Source of the DNA: Arcobacter nitrofigilis DSM 7299
GTDB taxonomy: Bacteria > Campylobacterota > Campylobacteria > Campylobacterales > Arcobacteraceae
Direction: 5' to 3'
NCBI RefSeq assembly: GCF_000092245.1
Contig: NC_014166.1
Location: 2,232,001-2,296,000 of the forward strand
DNA: 64,000 nucleotides
The notes under the pieces were generated by a model, which worked only from the letters and a program-made list of their open reading frames with translations, was not told the DNA's origin and searched no databases. The position numbers and the translations under genes were made by a program. Shown piece by piece: positions 62,676 through 64,000 of the stretch (its first letter is position 1; each line of letters starts with the position of its first letter).

Positions 62676-63548
62676 TCAATAATTTATAGATACATAAAAA
62701 CTCAAATCAAACTCATTTTCTTCATTTAAAAAGTTATTCTTTCTATATATGACATATGAGGGTTTGGTTGTTGTTTCATACTCACTTTTAGGAAGCCATT
62801 CATGATAAACCCAATGTATAAATTTAAGAATATCACCCCTTTTACCTACTAAATCAAATTTAGCATAAACTCCCTCTGATATTTTAAAATTTGGCAATCT
62901 ATCACTTTTTATATTCTTATCATCTGTTACAATACAAGCAATATATTGACACTCATTTAAAGGTGTAATAGTTGGATTATCGTGGAATAGTGCTATTTGT
63001 TGATAATCTTTTATATCATTTGATAAAATCCAAGTTTGAAGCTTCTGCCAAGTCTCTTTTATATTTGCATTATAACCATTATTTCTAATATAAAAACTCT
63101 CAAAAAAAGGCATTTTTACGATAGTTGGTGTCATATCACTAAAATTTGCAGTAGACTCCATCGCCTTTTGAGATTGTTGTAAAATCTTATGTGAGTAATC
63201 TTTATACCCCGTACTTCTCCACTCTTTGGGAGTCATATCAAATCTCTCTTTAAAGCTTTTTATAAAAGATGATTGTGAAGAGTATCCACACTGGTTTGCG
63301 ATATTTGAAATAGTAGAATACTTATTTGTCAGGAGTAGATTTGAGGCTTTTTGAAGTCTTATTGACTTAATACTTTCATAAATGTTTTTCCCAAAAGCAT
63401 CTTTAAAGATTCTGTGCATATGAAACTTACTAACATTTAGATCAATACTTAACTCTTCTATATCAATATGTGTATCAATATGAGTATAAATATAATACAT
63501 AATATCGTTTGCTATTTTTGTTCTTTTTTGTAAGGTATCTTTTTTCAT
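62676..63548 (-). CDS. AraC-family regulator with GyrI-like effector domain
   Basis: A 290-residue regulator. The N-terminal AraC DNA-binding domain (about 15-115) has two helix-turn-helix units: IEELSIDLNVSKFHMHRIFK and ISNIANQCGYSSQSSFIKSF, followed by FDMTPKEWRS. The C-terminal part (about 125-290) is a GyrI/BmrR-like small-molecule domain (VKMPFFESFYIRNNG, GVYAKFDLVGKRGDI, YHEWLPKSEY). Such proteins sense drugs or stress molecules. Its target is not evident; the adjoining genes read toward it or away from it. Confidence 0.92.
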   Translation of the reverse strand: MKKDTLQKRTKIANDIMYYIYTHIDTHIDIEELSIDLNVSKFHMHRIFKDAFGKNIYESIKSIRLQKASNLLLTNKYSTISNIANQCGYSSQSSFIKSFKERFDMTPKEWRSTGYKDYSHKILQQSQKAMESTANFSDMTPTIVKMPFFESFYIRNNGYNANIKETWQKLQTWILSNDIKDYQQIALFHDNPTITPLNECQYIACIVTDDKNIKSDRLPNFKISEGVYAKFDLVGKRGDILKFIHWVYHEWLPKSEYETTTKPSYVIYRKNNFLNEENEFDLSFYVSINY

Positions 63549-63670
63549 AAAATATTATAGCACCTTTTAACTATAAAATTAGCACAAAATGATTATAAAT
63601 GAAGCACAAAAAAAGAAGAAGTATTATATTTTTTTTCCTAAAATAGATGAATCTAAAAATTAGGGTGTTT

Positions 63671-64000
63671 ATGGATAAGAATAATCAGTTAAAATTAGTC
63701 TCAAAGTATTGTAACTCTTTTAATTTAAAAAAAATAAAAGTTGATACTTTATTATTGATAATTCATATGCTTTTAAGTGATTATGAAAAAATTGAAATAA
63801 AAGATAATGTTTTAAATAAAAATCTATTAATAGATGCCCAAGAGATTGATTTTATAAATAAAAGTGTTCATGATTTGAAAAACTATTTAGAATCAAATAT
63901 TGTCATAAGTGAGACTTTGCTTTATATATTTAGAAATAAAAGCCTATCACCTACATTTTTAAAGGTTTCAAAAAATCTTGAACCAATGCGAGTTTATTAT
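63671..64000 (+). CDS. Unknown protein (partial, N-terminal part)
   Basis: The first 110 codons are in the window; the gene runs off the right edge. Start ATG at 63671, preceded by the purine-poor TTAGGGTGTTT, in which AGGG serves as ribosome binding site. The protein begins MDKNNQLKLVSKYCNSFNLK and contains LLLIIHMLLSDYEKIEIKDN and LKNYLESNIVISETLLYIFR; it is helical and soluble-looking. I do not recognise the family from this part. Confidence 0.75.
   Translation, partial: MDKNNQLKLVSKYCNSFNLKKIKVDTLLLIIHMLLSDYEKIEIKDNVLNKNLLIDAQEIDFINKSVHDLKNYLESNIVISETLLYIFRNKSLSPTFLKVSKNLEPMRVYY

Overview
The window is very AT-rich, densely packed, and reads as a chromosome segment of an Arcobacter-like member of the Campylobacterota. 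This is inferred from gene order known in the group (waaC next to an HtrB-type acyltransferase; kdsA-ribH-nusB-pyrF; fdxB next to ppx), a kinase with an IAHQWRQPL phosphoacceptor box, DUF6394 and a murA-linked conserved protein, and poly-A/T-rich spacers. No prophage, integron, CRISPR array or transposase gene was seen.

Layout. Positions 1-149 hold the start of rpmB. Positions 210-14618 are an LPS core / surface glycan cluster, almost all on the minus strand: waaC, an HtrB/LpxL acyltransferase, a WaaE-like GT2, six GT9 (heptosyltransferase-family) genes, several GT4 genes, a NodB-type deacetylase, a hexapeptide acyltransferase and a WaaL-type ligase. One GT4 gene is split by an A9 run, another has lost its catalytic E(x7)E motif, and one GT9 gene points the opposite way. 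Positions 14622-22336 carry ppx, fdxB and the gltBD glutamate synthase operon. Positions 22533-29131 are a C4-dicarboxylate-type TRAP module (two dctP copies, dctQ, dctM) with its probable sensor kinase and OmpR-type regulator; both dctP promoters carry the same three CATAA repeats.

Positions 29120-33059 hold a CysZ/EI24-type membrane protein, a radical SAM/SPASM protein, a DEAD-box RNA helicase, a small unknown protein and a DEDDh exonuclease. The radical SAM gene and the divergent helicase gene have no ATG, GTG or TTG that could give a complete protein; each has a good ribosome binding site in front of ATT or ATC. Positions 33056-37333 are a TonB receptor / periplasmic protein / GGDEF-EAL operon. 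Then follow a DJ-1/PfpI protein, an IclR regulator, a 468-bp non-coding structured element with terminal inverted repeats (38913-39380), a Nudix hydrolase, a DmeF-like cation exporter, an HD-GYP protein, uraA/upp, a DUF808 protein, and an EmrAB/NodT efflux operon with a divergent TetR regulator.

Positions 50678-64000 carry a 2OG-Fe(II) oxygenase, four minus-strand tRNA genes, the pyrF-nusB-ribH-kdsA operon headed by a two-RCK potassium channel, DUF6394 with an FMN glutamate-synthase-like membrane protein, an EamA transporter, murA, a cysteine-depleted SdhB/SdhE-like protein, a membrane-anchored HNH-like protein, an AraC regulator and the start of an unrecognised gene. Nearly all functions are inferred from motifs read by eye; no database search was possible.
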